Assembly: GCA_964447405.1 (NCBI GenBank)
Contig: CAYUSP010000003.1
Coordinates: forward strand, 248,001 to 312,000
Reading direction: 5' to 3'
DNA from: JALNZF01 sp964447405
Lineage (GTDB): Bacteria; Nitrospirota; UBA9217
Length of the DNA stretch: 64,000 nucleotides
This document shows, in pieces, positions 34,759-42,908 of the stretch. The position numbers and the translations under genes were made by a program. Numbering within the stretch: the first letter of the stretch is position 1; each line of letters begins with the position of its first letter. Below the pieces are notes generated by a model. That model was not told the origin of the DNA and made no database searches. It saw only the letters and a list, made by a program, of their open reading frames with translations.

Positions 34759-35658
34759 CTATTTGTTGTCATATTCATAGGTTTTTACGTCGATCCCGGC
34801 TTTCCGCGCCAGATCATTCACCAGCTGATAATCCTGAACTGTGGTATCGATGAACCGCAAAGCGCCGAACTGCTTCAAGATGCGCTCACCATCGGGGTCC
34901 GTGTTCAGGCCAAGCAGCGCAGCCTTCAGTTTTTTCTGCAGGGTCTTGTCAAGCCCCGGCCGCACGCAGAGCCCGTTCGACGGCACCTTGGGCGACTGCG
35001 CGAGAATGTTCAGCTCCCGCTCAACCCGCAAGTCGTCTTTTTTTACCCGATCGTAAATGCTGTGCTTTGCGACGCCCACATCAGCAGTGCCGTCCAGCAC
35101 GGCATAGATCGCCGCGTCATGACTGCCCGCGAAGAACGTCTCCTGGAAGAAATGATCCAGATCCGCGATGCCATTCTCCTTGAGCAGCGCGCGGGGGAAA
35201 ATATAACCCGCGGTCGTGGCCCTCTCTACATAGGCCATCCTCTTGCCCTTCATGTCCCCGATTTTTTTTATGCCGCTGTCCTTGCGTACGAAAAGGTAGC
35301 CGTGATACGTGGAAGAGTTGTCCAGATTAACGGGCCGCGCTATGGGTATCACGCCAAGTTTTTCAATGGCGAGCGCACCGGTAAATGATCCGAAAAAAGC
35401 TCCGTCCATCTTGGACTGGGTAAACCGCTCGATAATGTTGCCATAGCGGCTCAGGATTGTGAAAGTCACCTTGACACCGGTCTTCTTCGACAGATACTCG
35501 CCAAGGAGAGTGAAGCGCTGCTTCTGTTTAAACACGTTCATTTCAGGCAAAATCCCTATCAGGATGGTTTGCTGATCCGGCTCCGATGCCTGAGCGGGCA
35601 GGACTGAAAAACCCATGCATATCATAACGATAAGAAGTATGTTCAGCAATTGTTTCAT
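34759..35658 (-). CDS. PhnD/SsuA-type periplasmic solute-binding protein
   Basis: At 299 residues this is a phosphonate/phosphate-type (PhnD) binding protein. ATG 35658 is chosen because the mapped promoter would start transcription near 35703 and a signal peptide follows (LLNILLIVMICMGFSVLPAQA). Family features are ILIGILPEMNVFKQKQRF, DGAFFGSFTGALAI and DVGVAKHSIYDRV. No permease or ATPase gene is nearby. Its partner is the GGDEF/EAL sensor downstream, so it probably feeds a signalling pathway. Confidence 0.9.
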   Translation of the reverse strand: MKQLLNILLIVMICMGFSVLPAQASEPDQQTILIGILPEMNVFKQKQRFTLLGEYLSKKTGVKVTFTILSRYGNIIERFTQSKMDGAFFGSFTGALAIEKLGVIPIARPVNLDNSSTYHGYLFVRKDSGIKKIGDMKGKRMAYVERATTAGYIFPRALLKENGIADLDHFFQETFFAGSHDAAIYAVLDGTADVGVAKHSIYDRVKKDDLRVERELNILAQSPKVPSNGLCVRPGLDKTLQKKLKAALLGLNTDPDGERILKQFGALRFIDTTVQDYQLVNDLARKAGIDVKTYEYDNK

Positions 35659-35709
35659 GAGAATGGCCCCTTTCCGGTTAGGCCGGATGGTATGCAACAT
35701 AGTGCCTAT

Positions 35710-35738
35710 GTTTTACACTGTCCCTAACCGCTTGTCAA
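35710..35738 (-). promoter_or_regulatory. Sigma-70 promoter of the binding-protein/GGDEF-EAL unit
   Basis: On the minus strand TTGACA (35733-35738) and TAAAAC (35710-35715) are separated by 17 bp. The predicted start lies about 45 nt upstream of ATG 35658. Confidence 0.7.
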
Positions 35739-35769
35739 GTTTTTATTTTATACACTACTTTTAATGGTT

Positions 35770-36384
35770 TTATGTTTTTTTCAGGTTCCCCGCCAGTTTT
35801 CCCCAGTCGTACGTCTGCATGTTCATGATCCGCGAACGGATAAGCCTGATGGCACTCGTGTTGTCCCGCTCCTGCCTCAGTTCGTAGAAACCCATCACAG
35901 CGGCAAAAGCCCTGTCCGTGTATGCTGCGAGAGGATCGAGCACATCGCCGCGACGCGAGTAATATGGATCCTCACCCGGCGTGCAGGGTGTGGTGAACAC
36001 ATGGTACTGCCTGCATGAGAGCGGGCGGACAGGATGGACTTCGCAAGCGCCATCAATCAGAAAAGGACAGGGATCACCCGGCGCATGCTGCGCGAGCAGC
36101 GGCTGTATGCGATCCCTGGCTGCTGCCTGCATTTTTTCCGAAGCATACCAGTACAGACCCGCAAGCTCATGAGGATAGACCGGGATGTCGGTCTGACGAC
36201 AGCATACATCACATCCCCGTGTGCAGGCCGCGACCTTCTTCCTTTTTTTCTCCGCATCCCGGAGGGCGATGGCAATACCGGTGTCAGCTACGGCATAGGC
36301 ATCGAGCAGCGCAGGAAGCCATGCCAGCCGCTTTTCGTCATCGGGGAAATACAGGCGTTTTGAAAGTCTTCTGTTCTGATTCAT
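35770..36384 (-). CDS. YkgJ-family cysteine-cluster protein
   Basis: The 204-residue protein carries the YkgJ pattern of metal- or cluster-binding cysteines: CTRGCDVCC (about residues 54-62), CPFLIDGACEVHPVRPLSC and CRQYHVF. These proteins bind zinc or an iron-sulfur cluster and are of unknown function. It is cytoplasmic, with no signal peptide. It precedes the PhnD-like gene on neither a short gap nor a shared promoter, so it is probably monocistronic. Confidence 0.85.
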   Translation of the reverse strand: MNQNRRLSKRLYFPDDEKRLAWLPALLDAYAVADTGIAIALRDAEKKRKKVAACTRGCDVCCRQTDIPVYPHELAGLYWYASEKMQAAARDRIQPLLAQHAPGDPCPFLIDGACEVHPVRPLSCRQYHVFTTPCTPGEDPYYSRRGDVLDPLAAYTDRAFAAVMGFYELRQERDNTSAIRLIRSRIMNMQTYDWGKLAGNLKKT

Positions 36385-36813
36385 AAATCTGGCGCAACGG
36401 ATAGATTATCATGCAAGAGTGCGTATATCGTTCAATGATCAATATTCCGGCCTGGGCGGGAAGGATACTCAGCAGGGTGCTCGGAAACATGCGGTAAACC
36501 CCCTGGCACTCTGTTCATTAGGAATGATCTTTTCCAGCTGCGCGCCGTCCTTTCCGGGCATACTGGAGAAGGATTACTTTTTCCCGTCTGTGCAAACCAG
36601 GTTTGCCGCTCTGTTGGCAATGCACTTCTTCGTTTCCCCGGCAACGACTCTGCATTGCCTGGGGTGAAAACAAAGCATAACTGCAAGCTGAATTGCTGCA
36701 TTCCGTTTCCGTACGTTACCATGCTCCTTTAGCAATGTGCAATATAGTATGCAGTCGGATTGCGGAAGTCAACGAGTAATTTTACCGTGCCGCTTTGTTC
36801 TCTTGGCCGTGCC
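36385..36813. other. Intergenic region, nothing recognised
   Basis: Open frames here show no family motifs and have ordinary non-coding composition. I looked for riboswitch cores (c-di-GMP, cobalamin) on both strands and found only a short GGCAAACC string that is not enough for a call. Confidence 0.5.
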
Positions 36814-38286
36814 TTATCTCACTTTCAGCAGTTCCGGGTTCGTGTGCGGGATGAAGACCGCGCCCCTGAACTCCCTCATGAATTCCGGATCATCGTGCAT
36901 GTGTTTGTACGTAATTGTATCCACCAGGCGTTCGGCTGCATCAACCAATCCGCTATCTGCCAGCACCATCCGGGCGCCCTCGAGCGATGAGTTGCCCAGC
37001 GGCTGCAGTACGGATGCCGGCCACGCAGGCAGCATGCCGATGCCCATGGCTTTGTCCGCATTGATGCCCGCGCCGAGCGCTCCCGAGACGAACACCCGTC
37101 TGATGTCCCTGAATGTAACGCCGACTGACCTTGTCAACACCAGAAGCAGGGTGAACATTGCGGCCTTGGACCTCATAAAGTTTGACAGTTCGCTCTGGGT
37201 GAGGAAAAGCGGTTCATCGATACCACAAACGATCCGAAGCGCTTGTTCCCCGTTGACAAGCGTTGAATATTCACTCTCGACAATAATCCCGCGCCGATCG
37301 ATCATCCCTGAGACAGAGAGTTCATAGACCAGACTGATCATCCCCGACCCGCAAATGCCCCCGGGAACCGCATTATCAAAGGTCTTGCAGGAGATATTCC
37401 CATTGCTGATCTCTACATCGTATACGATGCCACTGTTCGCCCTCTTGCCGATCCGCGCTATCCCTTCTTCGAGCGCCGGGCCGGCCGCGCCCGCGCCCGC
37501 GATCATCCAGTCCCGATTCCCGATCACAACCTCGGCATTCGTGCCCACATCGATCAGTATCGAGACATCATCCGAAAGGTGCATTCCCGATGCGAGGATG
37601 CCCGCGGTAATATCACCTCCCACGTAGCTGCCTGCGTTCGGGAATATATAGACCAGAGCCCCTGTGTTTACCATGAGGCCAAGCTCTGACGCCGACTGAA
37701 ATCCCGGGCTCCTGACAACCGGAATATACGGAGCCACAGGGATGGTGCTGATGTCAAGCCCGAGAAAATAGTGGGTCATGACCGTGTTCCCCGCTACGCT
37801 CAGGCCATGGATTTCTTCCGGGCTGATCCCTGCATCGCGGCATAAGCCGGTGATAAGATCGTTGATGCCCTGCCTCAAGGCCCGGTACACAGCATCCCCG
37901 CTGCCCGTCATGGTGGTATGCATGCGGCTCAGAATGTCGCTTCCGAAAGCTATTTGAGGATTTTCAAGAGTGCGGCGCAGGATCTCCTTGTGCGATACAT
38001 TGTCATACAGGATGGCGGCAAGATTGGTGGTGCCGAGATCCAGAGCGATGGAATAAGACCTTTCGTTCCCGATATCGATCACCCGGAAGCCATTCGCTAT
38101 ACGACCAATGATGCAGGGGAAGGATTCGCTCCGTACCACGAGCGCAGGTAATTGCTTCAGCACCGGGAGTGAGATGGAAAGGGGCCCGAGACCGATGGCA
38201 GCCTGCAGCAGCTTGTCATGGGTGCGGCGATCATCCTGCGTCCCGGGCGCTACATCGACAATAATTTTGAAAATCAGTGAATTCAA
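36814..38286 (-). CDS. RACo-like ASKHA ATPase (DUF4445) lacking the N-terminal ferredoxin domain
   Basis: This 490-residue protein resembles reductive activators of corrinoid proteins. The linker (FKIIVDVAPGTQDDRR) begins at residue 6. The ASKHA ATPase core follows: ALDLGTTNLAA (phosphate 1), LSVAGNTVMTH, NAGSYVGGDITAGI, ILIDVGTNAEVV (phosphate 2) and VFVSGALGAGI (adenosine). Typical RACo proteins carry a [2Fe-2S] domain of about 90 residues first; none is present, and an in-frame stop (TAA) lies two codons upstream of the TTG start used here. The start has no clear ribosome-binding site. No corrinoid-protein or methyltransferase gene is in the window. Confidence 0.88.
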   Translation of the reverse strand: MNSLIFKIIVDVAPGTQDDRRTHDKLLQAAIGLGPLSISLPVLKQLPALVVRSESFPCIIGRIANGFRVIDIGNERSYSIALDLGTTNLAAILYDNVSHKEILRRTLENPQIAFGSDILSRMHTTMTGSGDAVYRALRQGINDLITGLCRDAGISPEEIHGLSVAGNTVMTHYFLGLDISTIPVAPYIPVVRSPGFQSASELGLMVNTGALVYIFPNAGSYVGGDITAGILASGMHLSDDVSILIDVGTNAEVVIGNRDWMIAGAGAAGPALEEGIARIGKRANSGIVYDVEISNGNISCKTFDNAVPGGICGSGMISLVYELSVSGMIDRRGIIVESEYSTLVNGEQALRIVCGIDEPLFLTQSELSNFMRSKAAMFTLLLVLTRSVGVTFRDIRRVFVSGALGAGINADKAMGIGMLPAWPASVLQPLGNSSLEGARMVLADSGLVDAAERLVDTITYKHMHDDPEFMREFRGAVFIPHTNPELLKVR

Positions 38287-38326
38287 TGGTTAACTCGGTT
38301 GCACATTTGTTCCTTCGATGAGTCAT

Positions 38327-38355
38327 GAATAACACAATCGTGCAAATACTGTCAA
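38327..38355 (-). promoter_or_regulatory. Candidate promoter of the RACo-like gene
   Basis: On the minus strand TTGACA (38350-38355) lies 17 bp upstream of a poor -10, TTATTC (38327-38332). It is about 40 nt ahead of the TTG start. Confidence 0.4.
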
Positions 38356-38471
38356 ATGTTTGTTTCAGACTTATAACTCAGGGCATCGGATCAGCCATTC
38401 GCATACATTGCTCACCGAAGACATGAAGTTACACAGGCATATCTTTTCATGAGCACCTCTTCCCGATTATC

Positions 38472-38480
38472 TGTTACAAT
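38472..38480 (+). promoter_or_regulatory. Candidate extended -10 promoter of glgC
   Basis: TG-T-TACAAT forms an extended -10 element 44 bp ahead of ATG 38524. No good -35 box is seen. Confidence 0.4.
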
Positions 38481-38523
38481 AGGAAATATTAGAAGCAGAA
38501 TCGCATAGCGGGGGAATACGATC

Positions 38524-39756
38524 ATGTACAAGACAGCCAATATTTCACGGGACACCATTGCCATGGTGCTGGCAGGCGGCAAGGGCGAACGGCTCAGTCC
38601 ATTTACGACAAACCGGCCCAAGCCCGCGGTCCCCTTCGGCGGCAAGTACAAGATCATTGATTTTGTTCTTTCCAACCTGTTCAACTCGGGCATCCGGAGG
38701 ACCTACATCCTGACCCAGTATCAGGCCTATTCCCTCAACAAGCACATCAAGGAATCCTGGAGCAAGTGGGTCGGGCTGGGAGAGTTCTACGACACCGTCT
38801 CTCCGGAGACCACCAATGCGGGCGAACAGTGGTACTCCGGCACAGCCGACGCGATCTACCAGAACCTCCGGTTCATAGAATCATCGGATGCCGAGTATGT
38901 GGCCATATTCGGCGGCGACCATATCTACAAGATGGACATCGCCCAGATGGTCGCCTATCACCGCATGAACAAGGCGGACATTACCATCGCGGCGCTTGAG
39001 GTTTCGCCGCAGGAAGCGTCGCGCTTCGGCATCCTCTGCGTGGACGAAGATTTGCGGGTCACCTCGTTCGAAGAGAAGCCCGTGAATCCAACCTGCATTC
39101 CCGGCCGGAAAACGTGCTTTGCGTCCATGGGGAACTATATCTTTTCCCGTGCTAAGCTGATAGACATCCTGAAAAAGGGCAAGCGGAAGTATGAGGACCT
39201 TGATTTCGGCAAACATGTGATCCCCATGATGCACGAAGCCGGTGACAAGCTTTTTGCCTACAGCTTCTACGACAACCAGCTTCCCGGCATGGAACCGAAC
39301 GAACGGGGCTACTGGAAGGATGTGGGAACCATAGACTCCTATTATGAGGCGAACATGGACCTGATCCATGTCAGCCCCCAGCTGAACCTCTACAACTACA
39401 GCTGGCCCATCCTGACGAACCAGGGCAATCTGCCACCCGCGAAAACCGTCTTCGACGATGAAGGCCGCCGCGGGCAGAATATCGACTCGCTGATGTGCGG
39501 AGGCTGCATCACGAGCGGCGCAACCGTCCGGCGGTCCATCCTCGGGCCGTGCAGCAAGGTGCACAGCTATGCCCTGGTGGAAGACTCGATCCTGTTCGAA
39601 AACGTGCAGATCGGCCGTCACGCGAAGCTCAGGAAGGCGATCATAGACGAGAACATCTACATCCCCGAGGGGATGGAGATCGGCTTCGACCATGAGGAGG
39701 ACCGGCTGCGCGGGTGTATCATCACCGAGTCCGGCATCGTAGTGGTGACGAAGTAG
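38524..39756 (+). CDS. glgC: Glucose-1-phosphate adenylyltransferase
   Basis: This 410-residue enzyme makes ADP-glucose for glycogen synthesis. The nucleotidyltransferase signature MVLAGGKGERLSPFT (residues 15-29) with RPKPAVPFGGKYKIIDF follows the start directly. The glucose-1-phosphate region (GGDHIYKMD, and FEEKP near residue 180) is intact. The C-terminal left-handed beta-helix carries the allosteric part (SILGPCSKVHSYALVEDS). ATG 38524 has GGGGGAA upstream. No other glycogen gene is near, so it is an isolated gene beside the signalling island. Confidence 0.96.
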   Translation: MYKTANISRDTIAMVLAGGKGERLSPFTTNRPKPAVPFGGKYKIIDFVLSNLFNSGIRRTYILTQYQAYSLNKHIKESWSKWVGLGEFYDTVSPETTNAGEQWYSGTADAIYQNLRFIESSDAEYVAIFGGDHIYKMDIAQMVAYHRMNKADITIAALEVSPQEASRFGILCVDEDLRVTSFEEKPVNPTCIPGRKTCFASMGNYIFSRAKLIDILKKGKRKYEDLDFGKHVIPMMHEAGDKLFAYSFYDNQLPGMEPNERGYWKDVGTIDSYYEANMDLIHVSPQLNLYNYSWPILTNQGNLPPAKTVFDDEGRRGQNIDSLMCGGCITSGATVRRSILGPCSKVHSYALVEDSILFENVQIGRHAKLRKAIIDENIYIPEGMEIGFDHEEDRLRGCIITESGIVVVTK

Positions 39757-39842
39757 GTCTGTTTCATAAGCGCACAAAACGCATGCTGTTCAGTAAAGAC
39801 AATTCGATCGGAATCAACCATAACAACAACGGTGACCCTTCG

Positions 39843-42539
39843 ATGACACACCTGTCCATGAAATCAGCCTCGCATATTGCCAAGTACACGGCACTCTGTA
39901 TTGCCATCCCTGCTCTCTTATTTCTCCTTGCTCCCCCGCTCTCTGCTCAACAGGAAAGAAATCCGGATCATGTTGTCGTCATCGTACCGCCCGATGCACC
40001 ACCAACCTATTTTCGCGATGAAAAGACAGGCCGGGCCACCGGCTTTGCCGTCGATATCATGGATGTTGTAGCGGAACGCGCCGGGTTGCAGGTGAGCTAC
40101 ATCTTCGGGAACGGGTGGACTGACATCATCGAAAAGGTGGAGCGGGGAGAAGCCGATCTTGCCCCGATCATGGGAATCAGCGAAGAACGCAAGAAGAGGC
40201 TTGCGTTCACTATGGAGGTCGATTCTTTCCCCATCGTCTTTTTCGTTCATGCTCATAAAGCGGATAAAACCTGGACGCCGGAGAACAAGACCGTGGGCGT
40301 ACTCTCCGGCAGCGTAGCCTACGAGAAGCTCCGGAACCGTCCCACAATCCATTTCCGCATGTATGATAATTTTGAAGCAGGTATGCATGAACTTCTCTCA
40401 GGAAAGATAAGCGCCTTTGCCAGTCCGTCTCCGATCTTTCTGCAGATCGCCCGTGACGCCGGTCTAGAAGATCACTTTGTGATGATCGACCCTCCGATCG
40501 ACACCATTCACCGCGCCATCGCCGTACGCAAAAATAACATCCGGTTGTTGAACCGGATCAATACCGCATTAAAGGACTTTATCAGCGGCGAGGAATATCA
40601 ATATATTCATAAGAAATGGTATGGCGAGCCGCCGCCGTTCTGGACGCAGAGTCGGATCATAGGAACGAGCGTTACAGCCATTCTGCTGACAATACTCGTT
40701 ATGGCGGCCTGGCGGTACCGGTCAATCCTGCTGTTGAACAAAAAACTGGAATCCACCATCTCTGAGCGCGACAAGGTCAATGCATCGCTCCGCGACAGTG
40801 AGGAGCGGTTCCGCACCCTGTTCGAAGGCGCCAATGACGCTGTTCTTGTCCATGAGCTCGGCCGGGACCACAGTCCCGGTCTTTTTATTCAGGTCAACGA
40901 GATAGCCTGCAGGCGCTACGGCTATACACGGGAGGAGTTCTCGAAGATGACGCCGCGGGATATCAACGACCCGTCCGCCATGGCCGCTCATCTGTCTCGC
41001 ACGTTGGAAAAACTCCGCACCGACGGCCATACGGTTTTCGAGACGGTCCATGTGGCGAAGGACGGCACCAGGATCCCCGTCGAAGTAAGCGCTCATGTTG
41101 TCACGCTTGCCGGACGACCCAGCCTGATATCTCTAGCACGGGATATGCGGGAACGAAAAAGGGCGAAAGAAGCCCTCGCCAAATGGGGCCAGATCTTCGA
41201 GCACGCCCGATGGGGCATTACCGTCGGCTCCGCGGACGGGAAAACGATCGAACTGATGAATCCCGAATTCGCGCAGATGCATGGATACTCCGTCGAGGAA
41301 CTGATGCACGTATCGATCGCCGAACTGTTTGCTCCCGAGTGCCGGAAAGATGTTCCGGAGCAGATCCGGATCGCGCATGAAAAAGGACATTACCTGTGGG
41401 AGTCGCGCCACATCCGGAAGGACGGCACTACGTTTCCGGTCCTGATCGATGTCACAACCGTGCGTGATAGTCGCAGCGAGGTTCTCTATCGTGTCGTGAA
41501 TATTCAGGACATCACTGAACGGAAAAAGGCCGAGGATGCGATCCGGCAGGCAAAGGAAGAATGGGAGCGGACCTTCGACGCCATCTCCGACCCCGTCATG
41601 ATACTCGATACCCACTACCGCATCGTCAAGGCGAACAAGGCCATGGCCGAAGCACTCGGCACCACGCCGGCCGAAGCCGCGGGACTCACCTGCTATGAGT
41701 CGGTCCATGGAACAAAACAACCGCCCGATTCCTGCCCTCATGCGAGGCTTCTGGTGAACGGACTGGCCAATACGCAGGAAGTCTATGAGCAAAGGTTGGG
41801 CGGCTATTTTCATGTCTCCGTATCCCCGCTTTATAACCCCGATGGCTCGCTGAGCGGATCGATCCATACCGCCCGGGACATCACCGATATCAAGCGCGCG
41901 GAAGAGGTGCTCCAGAGAAGCGAGAAGAAGCTCCGCGACATCGCCGCCTGTCAGGGCGAGGGACTGTACGTCGTCGACCATGAGGGTCTTGTCACGTTCA
42001 TGAATCCCGAGGCAGAGCGGCTCCTCGGCTGGACCGAGGCGGAACTGAGGGGGAGGAATATCCACGATCTTGTTCACAGCCGGCGTCCGGATGGGTCCTA
42101 CCTGTCATTTGATGAGTGTCCTCTGCGGCCGGTGATCACGGGCGGTGAGCGGATCGAGTCGCATGATGAGGTCTTCATCACGAAGGACGGCAGGTGCTTT
42201 CCCGTATCGCTCATCTCCGCTCCGCTCAGAGAAAACGGCCGGATCGCAGGCTCCGTAACGGCGTTCCGGGATATCAGCGAGAGAAAACAACTGGAGCAGG
42301 AGAGGGAAAAACTCATCACAGAACTTCAGCAAGCCATTGCAGAGATCAAGACCCTTCACGGCATCCTGCCGATCTGCTCCTTCTGCAAAAAGATCCGCGA
42401 CGACAAGGGCGCCTGGCAGCAGATGGAATCGTACATCAGCTCGCATACTGACGCCCTGTTCAGCCACGGCTTATGCCAGGAATGCGCGAAGAAGATGTAT
42501 CCAGAGTATTACAAGGAAGAAGGGCCATCATCCGGCTGA
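39843..42539 (+). CDS. Membrane sensor: solute-binding domain, four PAS domains and a C-terminal Cys4 module, no kinase
   Basis: The 898-residue protein starts at ATG 39843 with GGTGA eight bases upstream; longer frames overlap glgC. A signal peptide (ALCIAIPALLFLLAPPLSA) precedes an SBP_bac_3-type amino-acid-binding domain (about residues 30-260: DAPPTYFRDEKTGRATGFAVDI). One membrane helix follows near 285, then four PAS domains (about 320-440, 445-565, 570-690 and 695-810). A coiled coil (EREKLITELQQAIAEIKTL) leads to the ending ICSFCKKIRDD...YISSH...CQECAKKMYP with CxxC/CxxC spacing. No histidine kinase, GGDEF or phosphatase domain is present. It is a paralogue of the 52596-55415 protein. 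Confidence 0.9.
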   Translation: MTHLSMKSASHIAKYTALCIAIPALLFLLAPPLSAQQERNPDHVVVIVPPDAPPTYFRDEKTGRATGFAVDIMDVVAERAGLQVSYIFGNGWTDIIEKVERGEADLAPIMGISEERKKRLAFTMEVDSFPIVFFVHAHKADKTWTPENKTVGVLSGSVAYEKLRNRPTIHFRMYDNFEAGMHELLSGKISAFASPSPIFLQIARDAGLEDHFVMIDPPIDTIHRAIAVRKNNIRLLNRINTALKDFISGEEYQYIHKKWYGEPPPFWTQSRIIGTSVTAILLTILVMAAWRYRSILLLNKKLESTISERDKVNASLRDSEERFRTLFEGANDAVLVHELGRDHSPGLFIQVNEIACRRYGYTREEFSKMTPRDINDPSAMAAHLSRTLEKLRTDGHTVFETVHVAKDGTRIPVEVSAHVVTLAGRPSLISLARDMRERKRAKEALAKWGQIFEHARWGITVGSADGKTIELMNPEFAQMHGYSVEELMHVSIAELFAPECRKDVPEQIRIAHEKGHYLWESRHIRKDGTTFPVLIDVTTVRDSRSEVLYRVVNIQDITERKKAEDAIRQAKEEWERTFDAISDPVMILDTHYRIVKANKAMAEALGTTPAEAAGLTCYESVHGTKQPPDSCPHARLLVNGLANTQEVYEQRLGGYFHVSVSPLYNPDGSLSGSIHTARDITDIKRAEEVLQRSEKKLRDIAACQGEGLYVVDHEGLVTFMNPEAERLLGWTEAELRGRNIHDLVHSRRPDGSYLSFDECPLRPVITGGERIESHDEVFITKDGRCFPVSLISAPLRENGRIAGSVTAFRDISERKQLEQEREKLITELQQAIAEIKTLHGILPICSFCKKIRDDKGAWQQMESYISSHTDALFSHGLCQECAKKMYPEYYKEEGPSSG

Positions 42540-42908
42540 TGAAAGCATATTTTGCGGATAACACTAATTTTTTTCGAGTAAATCGCCGCTTACCTGCTGG
42601 GCCATTCCTTACTGAAGTCCAAAACGAATTATAGATCCAGCTTTATCTGCTTTCATCCGATTTCATCTGCGGCTCAAATGCTCTTGTTCTGTTCATGTGG
42701 TATCGGAGCACTATACTATTGAGCACTTCGCTAATCCCCTCTTTTCTAAAAACCTCCTAATGCCTGCCATGCTCTTCATATACGGGTAATGCGATAAAAT
42801 GCCCCCATCACACCAATCATATTTTTGCTATGATTAAAACAACACCTGTCTATCATATATAAACAAAGCGTTATATTCTGCACGACTTTTTTTACATAGG
42901 TGCTCATC
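42540..42908. other. Intergenic region, only weak repeats
   Basis: The stretch is AT-rich with no supported gene. TTTATCTGCTTTCATCCGATTTCATCTGCGG at 42639-42670 contains a short internal direct repeat (TTTCATC) and resembles the right arm of the palindromic repeats only slightly. The promoter for the next gene is probably near 42855-42890 (TATATAAAC, TTATATTC). Confidence 0.4.

Noticed and set aside
36419..36722. Possible small genes or a c-di-GMP/cobalamin riboswitch
   Set aside because: Only a short GGCAAACC string matches a riboswitch core; the pairing elements are missing and the frames have no motifs.
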